From Balamuthia mandrillaris (taxonomy: Eukaryota; Discosea; Longamoebia; Balamuthiidae): DNA of 64,000 nucleotides. The notes under the pieces were generated by a model, which saw only the letters and a program-made list of their open reading frames with translations, was not told the origin of the DNA and searched no databases. Positions 21,697 through 31,357 of this stretch are shown here, in pieces; position 1 is the stretch's first letter, and each line of letters begins with the position of its first letter. The DNA lies in the NCBI GenBank assembly GCA_031835245.1, contig JAVKOQ010000083.1:10001-74000 (forward strand), given 5' to 3'. The translations under genes and the position numbers were made by a program.

Positions 21697-23358
21697 CTAT
21701 ATAGAACTGAACAGGACCATGTTATGAACTCCATCTCGCTGAGTATCGTTGGGACTAATCATGTTTGCAGCCACTTGACGTGTCCATAGGGCACGCTGCG
21801 TACGACCGTTCTTTTCCTCCTCTTCTGCGAAGTCTAACAATCGTTGCCGCCTTTTTTAAGGGACATAGAAAAAAAAACAATGTTCAAGAGGTTAGCAAAA
21901 AAACTTTGACCGCTTTCATTCTTACTGGTGTGTTGGGAAATGTACTTTAGAAGATGGGCATTTATCCTCCCATGATTCTCGCAGCTGCCGCTCTTCCTTG
22001 CTTGCTTGACGAGGTAAGAATGAATGGCCCAGAGCGGGTTCTCTTCATAAGCTTTTCCTGCGTTTGTTTTTGTATTGTTTGTTTTGCAATGCTGACAACA
22101 GATCAAGAAACAGAACGAAGATACCTTGTTTAATGGCGAGAGCTTTATCTCGGAGGTGAATGCCATGAGAGAACAAAAGGCTTTCTCGCACTATGTCCTC
22201 CGCCGTGTTTGCCTCTTCGTAGAGACCAGCCTCCTCCAGCGCCACCTCGAACCGTTTACGTTGTTTGTCCAACGAGTTACCTGGGTAGAATTTGTAGGTG
22301 ACAGTCTCCCTATCCAACTTCACAGAAACCCTTTGTTAGAACACTTCCTTTCCTTCACCCTTTTCCTTCCGCTGTTCTGTTTCGTCCTTCCTTTCCTTTA
22401 TCTTCAATGTCTCTTTCATCATTTAGCCCTCTCTGTAAGAAGTACCTTGAAGACTTCAGTGCGGAACAAGCCCATGGTTCTAACGTAGCCATAGTCATCG
22501 TAGCGGCGATAGACCTCTTGCTCTGGGAAGCCCTCCACAAAGTCATGAAAGTTGCGGTACAAGCATTTGTTCTGCGGTATGGTTGCTCTGATTCTCTCCT
22601 TCCAATCCGGATGAATGTTTGCCAGTTCCACATTCACTCCTGTCTCTGCCTTTTGTTTGTTTGAAAGTGTATGCATTTTTTGTTTGTGTTGTGTGTTCAA
22701 GGTGATATAACGCGTGAGAATAGCTGACGAAAAAACGAACCATCACCAGTGTATCCCTTTTTGCTGCCAGTGCAGGAAAACACGCCAGCACATGCTCACG
22801 ATGAAACAAGTCGTCTGCATCCAGAAAGAAGAGCGCCTCCCCCTCGGAGTGCAACACTCCAAGATTACGAGCCGCCCCTCCATAGAGCTGTTCCGGCAAA
22901 GACAAAACCTTCCACGAGAGACGACTACGTTGCTGTTGTCGTTTCCTTCGCTGCACAAAGTTGAGAGCTTTAGTGAGGGTATGATCGGTGGAGGCGTCAT
23001 CCACGATGACTACCTCCGCTTTCGTCTTGGAGAGTAGTGCTATGTGCTCCTCGTCAAGAATGGTATAGAGAGCCTTGTTGGAGTTTGTGGCGTGTTTGAA
23101 GAAGAATTGGATGCTACTTTCCACACTCTTTAGTGTGCGGATGACAAACGCCTCGTTGTTGTGGGTTGGCACGATTACTGAAAATGAAGTTGGAAAGGCT
23201 GATGCTCGGGCTTGGGGAGGAAGCTCTAGCCTATGCGAGCTTCGTTCCTCACGCGCACCAACAACACCGGAACCGGAGTGGCAGTGTCCTTGCAGACTAC
23301 CACCCAGCAAGAGTAACAGGACAGCAACCGCAGAAAAGAAGGTGCTTCCCTGCCTCAT
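21697..23358 (-). CDS. Secretory-pathway GT2-type glycosyltransferase, paralogue 1
   Basis: The ATG at 23358 is followed by a hydrophobic segment (VAVLLLLLGGS), a signal peptide or anchor. GT-A features follow: SVIVPTHNNEAFVIRTLKS, VVIVDDASTDHT, GGAARNLG and FFLDADDLF (the DxD-type metal site). Later exons encode NVELANIHPDW, PQNKCLYRNFHDFVEGFPEQ, a conserved tail with TYKFYPGNSLDKQRKRF, WAIHSYLVKQ, and a last exon with LLDFAEEEKNGRTQR. The frame stops at 21697-21699. The intron phase after the FYPGN exon (phase 1) is the same in all complete paralogues. The donor sugar and acceptor are unknown; modification of secreted or wall glycans is inferred. It is the first of three tandem copies, and a fourth is at 51868-53676. 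The C-terminal exon was placed by similarity to the other copies. Confidence 0.8.
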
Positions 23359-23405
23359 TCATGCCCTTGGGGTTCTTCTTGATCGAAGAGACGCCCTCGT
23401 TTTTT

Positions 23406-23411
23406 GTCGAC
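23406..23411. promoter_or_regulatory. GTCGAC motif upstream of GT2 paralogue 1
   Basis: It lies 47 bases upstream of the start codon at 23358, read toward the minus strand. Confidence 0.3.
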
Positions 23412-23462
23412 ACGACGCCGTCAAGGGAGCTGTAAAGAATGGGTGTTGTTTGCTAATGTTTG

Positions 23463-24974
23463 TTATGGATACAAGAACAGGTCGCAGCACAAAGAAAAGC
23501 TGCTTTGTTGACTTGAATTGCTGTTGGTGGTGCAAACGTTGTTAACCACTTGAAGTGCCCATTGTAGAGGTTGCTCCCAACCAGACTTCCTTTCCTGTTC
23601 CGCAAATACTAACAACTGCATGCAGCTGTTGAGTTGGAAGACGTTTAGATAAGAGGTACGGAAGCTAAATTATGAAACGGTACTTACTTCCAGTCTGTGA
23701 TAGAGATGTCTCTACACTTGTTGTTTTTGCTTGCTTGCTTGAACCGATGAGAATGAATAGCCCAGAAAGGATTTGCTTCAATCATCCTTCCTGTAGTTAT
23801 TGTTGTTGACAGCAACCAACATCCAGTCAACCAGTTGTTCTCTGCAACTCAACCACACGAACCTTGTAAAGCCGCCTCTTCCTTTGTTTTCAAATGCCTC
23901 ACCTGCGCTCGCAATAGGCCGATCCGCAGGTAACCATCAACGCTATTGGTGAAATCGTGACCTTTGCCGATGGAGCCCCAAGGAGCTGTAAAGCGTTCCC
24001 GTTGTTTATCCAGGGAGTTACCCGGAAAGAATCTATATGTTACCGTCTCTCAGTTCATCTGATTTGTTGCAGTTAGGGTCAGCTGGTAATCACTGTGAGC
24101 GAAAATACTCACACGCCAAGTGCTTCCTCCCAACGCTGCCATTGCCTTCACCCAGCCCGCGTCTTCATATTCCCTGAAGACTATCTGCTCGGGGAAGCCT
24201 TCCACAAACTCGTGGTATTTGCGGAACATGCATTTATTTTGTGGAATGGTTCCTATAATCTTACGCTGCCTTCTCAAAGGTATCCCTTCCAGCTCAATAT
24301 TCACATTTGTTTCTGCCTATCGTTATTTTCCTTGCCTTAAGTATATGCAGTAGTCTCTCTGAGACAGAACAGACCCTGATAGAGAACAATAAAAGAAGAT
24401 AAAACATGAATAGAGGGAGCATACCATAGGATAGATCCTCCATCTGGCAGCCAACCCCACGAAGCAGACGTACACATGCTCTGGATGATACAAGTCATCG
24501 GCATCAAGAAAGAACAGCACCTCCCCTTTGGAGTGATAAACCCCGAGGTTGCGGGCCGACCCAGCGAAGACTTGTTGCGGCAAGGAAAGTACTTTCCACG
24601 TTACGTTGGGAGAAGGGGCCTTTCTCCTTCGATCCACGAAGCTCAGGACCTTGCTGAGGGTGTTGTCGGGGGAAGCATCGTCCACCACCACCACTTCCGC
24701 TTTGACTTGTTTCGTAGGATAAGTTACTGAGAAGCGGTGGTAAAAAAAACCTAAGACTGGTTTCCACGCTTTTAAGAGTGTTGATAACGTAGAGGGAGGT
24801 GTTGAAGGCAGGTACTACGATGGAAAAAGAAGTTGGGTAGCCATCAGCCATCGCCTGTGGCGGAAGCTTATGTTCCAGGCTCACCGCTTGATTCAACAAC
24901 GCCAAGAGGACCAAAGTGAACACGAGAAGCAGGAACTTTCTTGAACCCTTACAACGAAGCCGTTTACCCCCCAT
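23463..24974 (-). CDS. GT2-type glycosyltransferase, paralogue 2 (one apparent frameshift)
   Basis: The layout matches paralogue 1: start codon at 24974, hydrophobic anchor (FLLLVFTLVLLALL), FSIVVPAFNTSLYVINTLKS, VVVVDDASPDNT, AGSARNLG, FFLDADDLY, then NIELEGIPL, PQNKCMFRKYHEFVEGFPEQ, TYRFFPGNSLDKQRERF, NPFWAIHSH and a final exon with LLVFAEQERKSG. Splice sites and the phase-1 intron are kept. The first exon changes frame once within an eight-base A run (24743-24750 on the plus strand) between the NTLKS strand and the DDAS loop. Everything else is open, so this is either a base-calling slip in a homopolymer or a very young pseudogene. The proposed stop is at 23463-23465. It lies head-to-tail with its neighbours. 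Confidence 0.65.
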
Positions 24975-25310
24975 GTTAATCACTACGCATCAGGTTTCCT
25001 TCTTTCCCTTCCATTACCTTTCTTAAGAAAAAAAATAAGAGGAAGGAAGGGGCATCTATATTAACCCATATTTGGACAACCAGATAGGTTGCTTCATTGT
25101 CATGAGGAGAACAAAAATAAGTCGGGACAGAAAGAAAAACCGTTAAACTGTTGTTTAAGAGCTGCACTCGTGTCGGTAGGCGTGGCGAAGAAAATCTCCA
25201 ATGCCCATTCTTTTGGTTGGTGCGCACCGATCTTCCGTTGTTGTTCTGCATACTCCATAATTCTTTGCTGACTGATAGTGATGAGTGTGTTAAAAACAAA
25301 CAGGAATACT

Positions 25311-25745
25311 CTACTTCAAACGCATATCGTACTTCACTTCTGCTCCAGCGAAGACTTGTTGCGTCAAGGACAATACTTTCCAGGCAATGTTGGGGGCTCT
25401 TTGTTGCGGTTTCCTTCGGTGCACAAAACCCAACACCATGCTGAGGGTGTTGTCCGAGGAAGCGTCATCCACCACTACTACCTCGGCCTTCACCTCCTTC
25501 CATAAGGTACCGGTGAGCCTGAAAAAGAAATCGATACTCGTTTCAACGCTCTTCAGTGTTCTGGCGACATAAGGACCGGTGTTGTAGGCCGGCACGATGA
25601 CGGAGAAAGAGGTCGGCATTTTAGCAGCCAAGGCTTGCGGCGGAGGTGGCATTTTTTCCTCTGTACTGCCCAAGCTTAAGAACAGAACCAGCAGAAGGAG
25701 CAGGGGACTGCGGGGATGCCAGCTGTGGGGCAGTGGTTGCTCCAT
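25311..25745 (-). pseudogene. Truncated GT2-type glycosyltransferase, paralogue 3
   Basis: From the ATG at 25745 there is an anchor (LLLLLVLFLSLG), SVIVPAYNTGPYVARTLKS, VVVVDDASSDNT and KVLSLTQQVFAGA. The similarity then stops abruptly at about 25340, and the frame ends at 25311. The downstream half (RNLG, the DADD metal site and all C-terminal exons) is absent from 24975-25310, so the product could not form the active site. It is a 5' fragment of a duplicated gene. It may still be transcribed, since its promoter region is shared with the OsmC-like gene. Confidence 0.75.
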
Positions 25746-26002
25746 GCTTGCAACAGTCTCCTTCTGAGTGCACCCACTGACTGCCAAGCTCAACCCAGTT
25801 TTCAACAACTGGCGAAAGGGGTGAGATCATACCACGTCGTTTCGGTCGACACCTTCGAGTAGTTGATCGATTACCGCTTCCCAGAAATTCGGTAGAAATT
25901 TGGAATAAATTTGTCGGGAACTTCCTTTATTTGGCAAATTTGGAATAGTTCCTTGCTTATTTTTTTTTTTAAGTTTTTGTTTTCAGTTTGTTGGGCACAC
26001 AC
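25746..26002. promoter_or_regulatory. Divergent spacer between GT2 fragment (-) and OsmC-like gene (+)
   Basis: It is AT-rich, with a T run near 25960-25969 and the palindrome GTCGAC at 25845-25850. Nothing else is recognised. Confidence 0.4.
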
Positions 26003-26810
26003 ATGGCACTAAGACAAGGCTTGATGCGTGGAGGGTTGGCGGGTCGGTGGACCTCTTCGTCACTGGGACTGACTTCAAGCCGCCTGCAGGTGAGCAGCCG
26101 TGGTTTCTCCTGGACAACGCGGGTGGCTGCCCCCTCCACTGTGGTCGTTTCTGGCAAGGGGCACAACGTCCAGACCATAGTGCATTGTGGCGAGAAGAAG
26201 CACCACCACCTGGTACTTGACGAGCCCAAAGCTATGGGCGGTGAGGACACTGGTATTGTCTGCACTTCTCATCTTTTGCTTTCCCTTCTCTTTTCACTCG
26301 CTTCAATTTTCTCTTTGCTGACATGTGACGAAACAAGGACCAACTCCGTTGGAGGCTTTGTTGAGCGCTTTAGCAGCCTGCGAGACAGCCACTGCACGTG
26401 CGTATTGTCCACCACTTAAAACCATGCAGTATTGTTTGTTGCTGGCTGTGCTTGTTGCTAACTGCTTCCGCAACAACACAGACTTGCTGGCGAAGAGAAT
26501 GAAGATGCGCCTTGGCGACATGGCCTATCACATCGAGGGCTTCTACGACTGGTCAGCATTCAGCAAAGGCACCGACACCCCCACACACTTTTACAAGATA
26601 GTGCAGCACATCTCTGTGGAGATGGACGGCTCCATGGAGAAGGACCAGGTAGTGGAGTTCCAGCGCAAGGTGGAGCGGTTGTGCCCCGTGTCGAGCCTCA
26701 TCCACGCGGCAGGGGTGGAGGTCCACACCCACTGGAAGACGGAGGCGCTGTCCACCACCCCCGTGGAATCCAACCACGACCGACACAAGGACCACGGCCC
26801 ATCCGAGTGA
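26003..26810 (+). CDS. OsmC/Ohr-like protein, probably mitochondrial
   Basis: The ATG at 26003 is the first in frame. The first ~45 residues are rich in Arg, Ser and Leu with no acidic residues (MALRQGLMRGGLAGRW), a typical mitochondrial presequence. The mature part shows the OsmC signature: LDEPKAMGGEDTGPTPLEALLSALAAC, with the first redox Cys at its end, and later VERLCPVSSLIHAAG with the second. The splice within EDTG|PTPL is in phase (acceptor before 26339). A second small intron after AACETATA (about 26399-26481) removes a stretch with a stop. OsmC/Ohr proteins reduce organic hydroperoxides with this Cys pair. The substrate here is unknown. The stop is at 26808. An AATAAA-type signal follows near 26867. 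Confidence 0.82.
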
Positions 26811-27260
26811 ACTCCCACATAAGAGAGAGGGCGCCCGTTTCGGAGTGACGTCACTTTTTTCTAAATAAAGCTAAATTAATGATTGTAAACAACCCTCGAG
26901 CCCGAAATGGGATAATTAATACCTACGAGGTTGAAACTCCAGATCATCCGAACCCTCGGAGATCCTTAACTGACGGAAAGAAATGGTCCGGGACAAAGGG
27001 CAGCACATAAAGTCCAGTCACAGAGTAGAAGACATAGTGTTGAGAGGACCGCGTCCGAGGAGCAGAAACCATTTCTTCTTCACCTTTTCAATTGTGAAAA
27101 AAATAGAAAAAGCCAAAACAATAATTGTTCATCGGGAAAAGAAAAGACAGGAAAGAGGAAAGAAGAAGAGGAAGAAATAGGGGCTCATTTATTTATTTAT
27201 TTATTTATTTATTGTTTATTTTTTGTTCTTCTTCCTGCTTGGCCAAGTGGGAAGAAAACG
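26811..27260. other. Intergenic region before the GT49 gene
   Basis: No gene is supported. It contains the likely 3' UTR of the OsmC-like gene, purine-rich tracts (27125-27180) and a TTTA tandem repeat (about 27188-27214) just before the next gene. Confidence 0.6.
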
Positions 27261-29198
27261 ATGTGGAGCAGGTTCTCCTACACTTTTTCGTGCTATGGCA
27301 GCGTTTGGCGCCTCTCTCCTCGGTCCTTGGTCCTCTTTGCTTTTGTACTCTACGTTTTTGTTCTCCTCTTCCAGTTGTCCAGTGTTTCTCCCACCCTCCC
27401 TGAAAAAAATGTAAAAACGTACGTTTGTCTTCGACCCCTCCTTTTTTCTTCTAATCAACCCAGTCATCGCGCTACGTTTCATCACTGACTTTTGTGTTAC
27501 GCTTGTGGTTTTTTTTTTGCGTTCTCTCTCTCTCTCTCTCTCTCCCTCTCTCTCTCCCTCTCTCTCTCCCTCTCTCTCGCTCTCAACAGTTCGGCCGAAT
27601 GCACCGTAGCAGCTGCACTCCAACGGAATGGCTACGACATGCTTCCTCCTCTCCCACAACGTTCTTTCATTCCCATCAATGACGTGGCTTGCTCACGGGT
27701 GGTGCTGCCTCACTTTTGGGTGGGGAGCAAGGCGGATGGAGAACAGCGGCCGGAGGTGAGCAGGCAACTGCAGCAAACAAAAGAAGGGAGGGGAGAGCAT
27801 CGTAACCAACAGGAGCGAAAGGGAAAGGAGAGCAACGTTGTACATGGAGGAGGGCCGGAGAGAGAAGCATCCACAGGAGCTATCACACTGGTTACTCAGT
27901 TGAGCTTCAATCGGCTGCCTCGGTTAGTCACGTTGGCCAAGGCCTGGCAAGGCCCCATCAGCGCCGCTGTGTTTCTTCGGGCAACGGAGGAGATCCAGGA
28001 GCTCTCTCGGTGGTTCCGCGAGGAGCCCCTCGCTTTCCAGTATGTGAGGCTGCACCTGGTGTTGGGCAAGCCTAATGACCCCTATCCCATCAATACCCTG
28101 CGCAACGTGGCTACCAAGTTGGCTCTTCCTCCCTCCGCCTACGCCAACACGGTCACCCACGAGGACATCATGCAACAAGCCCGCTCCGTCTTCTTTGCCA
28201 GCGAGAGGCACACTCACGGTGTGGCTCACTGGCTGGACAATGACTTACTGGCTAACGGGATGTTCTTCCCTTCCGACGTAGCCCACCCCAACGTTCTTTG
28301 GGACTCACCCGAGTGGATCATGGCGAGTGACGTGGACGCCGTGCCCAGTGCTCCCATGCCTCACTTTTGGCAGGACCTCCAACGGACCACACATCAGTGG
28401 AATGACACTCTGCGCCATGACCAGGAGACGATCTACGTGGTGCCCGCCTTGGAAATGACAGAAAAGTTCCTTGAAGCTGTCGGCACGGAAGGCATCCTTA
28501 AAGCCACGTTCACTCTTCCTACCAGCAAGGAAGAAGTTGATCTGCTATGGCAACAGGGCCACCTCACTGCCATGCACCCGGAGTATCCGCCTGCCTATCA
28601 TGGTCCCTTTTCTTTGCATCAGTGGTTGCAAACAGATGAGCCTTATCGTGTTACCTATCAACGGTGTTTCGAAGGCTACTTCATTGCTCGACTGAGGAAT
28701 ATGATTCCCTACGACGAGCGGTTTCTGGTCGGTGTTCTCTCTCCCTCTCTTTCCTTCATCTTTTCTATTCTCTGATCGCTAACTTATTGATGAAAAAAAC
28801 AGGGAAGAGGCTACAACAAAGCAACGCACCACTTTGAGCTGTACGCATCCGGACGCGCTCTCGCAGTGCTTCCCAACTCCTGGCTGGTGGACGCGCCCCA
28901 CATCGCCACCATCCAGGACACCTCCCGCCCGGCCTTGCTTGGGCGTGAGTGGGCCTCCTTTCTCACCGACATGCAACACAAGTACCATCTTCACTGCCGC
29001 AACGGAGACATTGACCGTCGGCATCCCGACTATGCCCCTCTCTTCCCCGGAGCCTTCTCTCCGAGCGAAGAAGAGGAGGCACGGCGATGGCCTCCGTTGA
29101 CCCCTTCATCCTCTTGTTGGTGGGCCGATGAGAACTTGGATGGAACGTATTGGTGGTGGTGGCGCATTCTTGACTTTTTCTATTCGCCTCAGCGATGA
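27261..29198 (+). CDS. LARGE-like GT49 glycosyltransferase
   Basis: Exon 1 (27261-27418) encodes a cytosolic tip and a signal anchor (SLVLFAFVLYVFVLLF), so this is a type II membrane protein. The donor GTACGT joins in phase to 27590 after a long CT-repeat intron. The lumenal domain shows TGAITLVTQLSFNRLPRLVTLAKAWQ, a long central part with WIMASDVDAVPS (DxD metal site) and YHGPFSLHQW. A third exon (28802 on) gives DERFLGRGYNKATHHFEL, RALAVLPNSWLVDAPH and a Trp-rich end. The order and the DERFxGxGxNKxxHxxEL / VLPNxxxxDxPH pair are those of GT49 enzymes (second LARGE domain, B4GAT1), which add glucuronic acid in matriglycan synthesis. The donor sugar here is inferred. No GT8 half is present. 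Confidence 0.85.
27522..27582 (+). repeat. CT/CCCTCT microsatellite in the GT49 intron
   Basis: About 60 bases of CT with regular CCC interruptions run up to the acceptor at 27588-27589 and form its polypyrimidine tract. Confidence 0.85.
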
Positions 29199-29390
29199 AA
29201 GGTTTGAAATAGAGGATGGAGGAGAGAGAGAGAGAGAGAGCTGGACTTTGTTTTTCAAATTTATTTATTGAGAGTGTTTTTTTTTTTGGTTGTTGAATTG
29301 TTTTGTATATTTTTTGTTCTGTTTAGATGTTTCTTTCAAGTATCAACAACGTTGAAAATATTTTTGCTTATCCCTCTTTGTTCTTCCAGT

Positions 29391-30771
29391 TTACTTTGCA
29401 TTCATTTTTTGTTGCAATTTCAATTTCTCCATTTTCTTCTTCAGCTTTTCGGCATCTTTCAGCGCTTTCTTCTGTTCTCGAGTGAGTTTGGTTTTGCCTT
29501 CCTGCTGCCTCTTCACCCATTCCTCTCTCTCTTTCTCTGTCATGGTTCTTCTCCAACTCTCTTCTCCTCCTCTTGCTTCCACCGCATCTTCAGCTGCTTT
29601 CTCCTTTTGCTTTTCCTTTTGCTGTTCCTCTTTGTCGAAGTGGTTGGAGGTGTTGTTGTTTGGTGTTGTTGGGGACCACGCTCTCGTGCTTCCCCCTTTC
29701 TTTTTCTTGTTCCTCTCCTCTTCCTGCTGGCCTCCTCCTCTTGGACTCCTTCTTAGGATGACGATGCTCTTGGACTTTTTCTTTGTCTTCTTGTTCTCCT
29801 CTTCTTTTCCTCCTTCGTGCGTTGAGAGAGACGCCGAGTGACAGCCATGACGAACGTATACAGCGGAGGAGGAGGAGTAAGCAGGTTGTGCTGACGAGGA
29901 AGCATAGAACGAAGTGCTCGACCGGCGCTGCGAAGTTGGTGCCGTCAGCATGTTTGTTGGTGGTGGTGGTAGCGAAGAGGAGGAACGAGGCGAAGAGGCA
30001 GTGGAACCAGGGGAGGAATGGGTGTGTTGCGGTTGTTTTAGATGCCGGAGACGAACTTGCTCATCGTTGACAAAGAGGTGAGGCGACAGCGGTGTTCTTG
30101 AGGAGGAAGAAGAAGACGCAGACGCGCCGATAGTGGAGTGTGAGCTTAAGGGTCTGTTGGTGCTCGTGTAAGCTGGAGCCGGACGGCTGAAGATTTGGCT
30201 TTTGCTCCCACGACTTTCAAGCTGCGGGACGGTCTTTGGACTAGAGCTGCTTATTGCACAAGTTAGACCCAAGCATGGAGAGAAAGAAAGAAGCAAAGAA
30301 AAGAAGAACAAGACCAGCTCAAGAAGAAAAAGAACTAGAACAAGAACAAGGCAACGATGAAGACGAACAAGAAGAAGAACAAGAACTAGAACAGCAGAAG
30401 AGAACCAGAGATATAAACAAAGGGAACAACAAGAATAAGGCCAAAGACTACAGACATGAACAGGTAATAAGAAGACGTCTAAAGGTAGCGTACTATTGTT
30501 GAAACGGAGTCCAGTCGTCATCTTCTATTGCTTTTGTTGTTGCGTCGTTGTCTTGCTTCATCGAGAGCTGCAATGGGGTGGGCGGATGCGGAGCCGTGTG
30601 GCGCCGGGTCGACGGCCCACGTACCGTGGCATAGTTGCTCAGACGTTTCGAGGAAGTAGCTGTGGAATAGTCAGAGTCCGACGAGGGGTTCATCAAGGCA
30701 GAGGAGTGGTGTCCGCCGTTTTGCGGGGAGACAAAAGTGGGTGGCGAGAGCAGTGGTCGAGAGGCTGCCAT
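29391..30771 (-). CDS. Ser/Pro-rich basic coiled-coil protein of unknown function
   Basis: Two exons, 30771-30506 and 30249-29391, total exactly 375 codons including the stop. The first ATG in frame is at 30771 (MAASRPLLSPP). The joint reads DDDWTP|SSSPKTVPQ. Residues 1-240 are Ser/Pro/Thr-rich and disordered. The last ~130 are highly charged and predicted helical: EEEWVKRQQEGK-type heptads ending in EKLKKKMEKLKLQQ. No known domain is recognised. The basic tail could bind nucleic acid or microtubules, but nothing in the sequence decides. It is divergent from the ankyrin-BTB gene and shares its promoter region. Confidence 0.6.
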
Positions 30772-31107
30772 CCCTTGCAGTTTTGGTTGCTTGAAATCTC
30801 TGCTCTGTGCGTTTTGCAAGGTTAGCAATGAGACAAGGGTGTACAGACAGCTGCAACAAAGGGAAAACAAACAGGTTACACAGGTACCAATGGACAAAGC
30901 GGAAAGAGTTATCGAAACGTTTGTTTGCTCAACAACAAAATAAAGAGGTTGTTTGAATTTTCAAACTGTTCTACCTCCTCCCTCCTCCTCCTCGTCGTTG
31001 GTTGGGCGTCCTTTTGAAACTCCTCTCTTCTCTCTCTCTCTCTCTCTCTTATGACCTCTGCTCCCCCCCCCCTTTCCCGTTTGGGGGATTTTTGTGGGGT
31101 TTCGAGA

Positions 31108-31250
31108 GTCAAGGGGCTGGCCACGAGATTGCTCCTTGTTGATCGGCGAAAAGGCGGTGGGAAGCACCCTCTTTTTTTGGTGATGGAAATCAAGGTTAGG
31201 GTTTATATATGGGGCTGACCCTATATTAGCATATATCCCCAGGACGTCCT
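31108..31250 (-). repeat. Dispersed repeat, copy D (inverted match to 53749-53893)
   Basis: About 143 bases match 53749-53893 on the opposite strand, nearly identical by eye. One end is the palindrome AGGACGTCCT (31241-31250), the other is CCTTGACT read on the minus strand. It lies in the promoter region upstream of the ankyrin-BTB gene, about 110 bases before its start codon. Confidence 0.75.
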
Positions 31251-31357
31251 GACGACCCTTGCTTCCTGTAATGGAGTTCTGTTCCATAGTAGGCTCTTTA
31301 TCTGAAAACTTTTCTCTCTGCAAAAAACAACAACAGAAGCAAAGGAAACCAAGGACC

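Noticed and set aside
27492-27590. Coding extension reading SLSLSL upstream of the GT49 exon
   Set aside because: It is the CT-repeat intron in an open frame; a better in-phase splice from 27418 to 27590 links the signal anchor to the enzyme domain.
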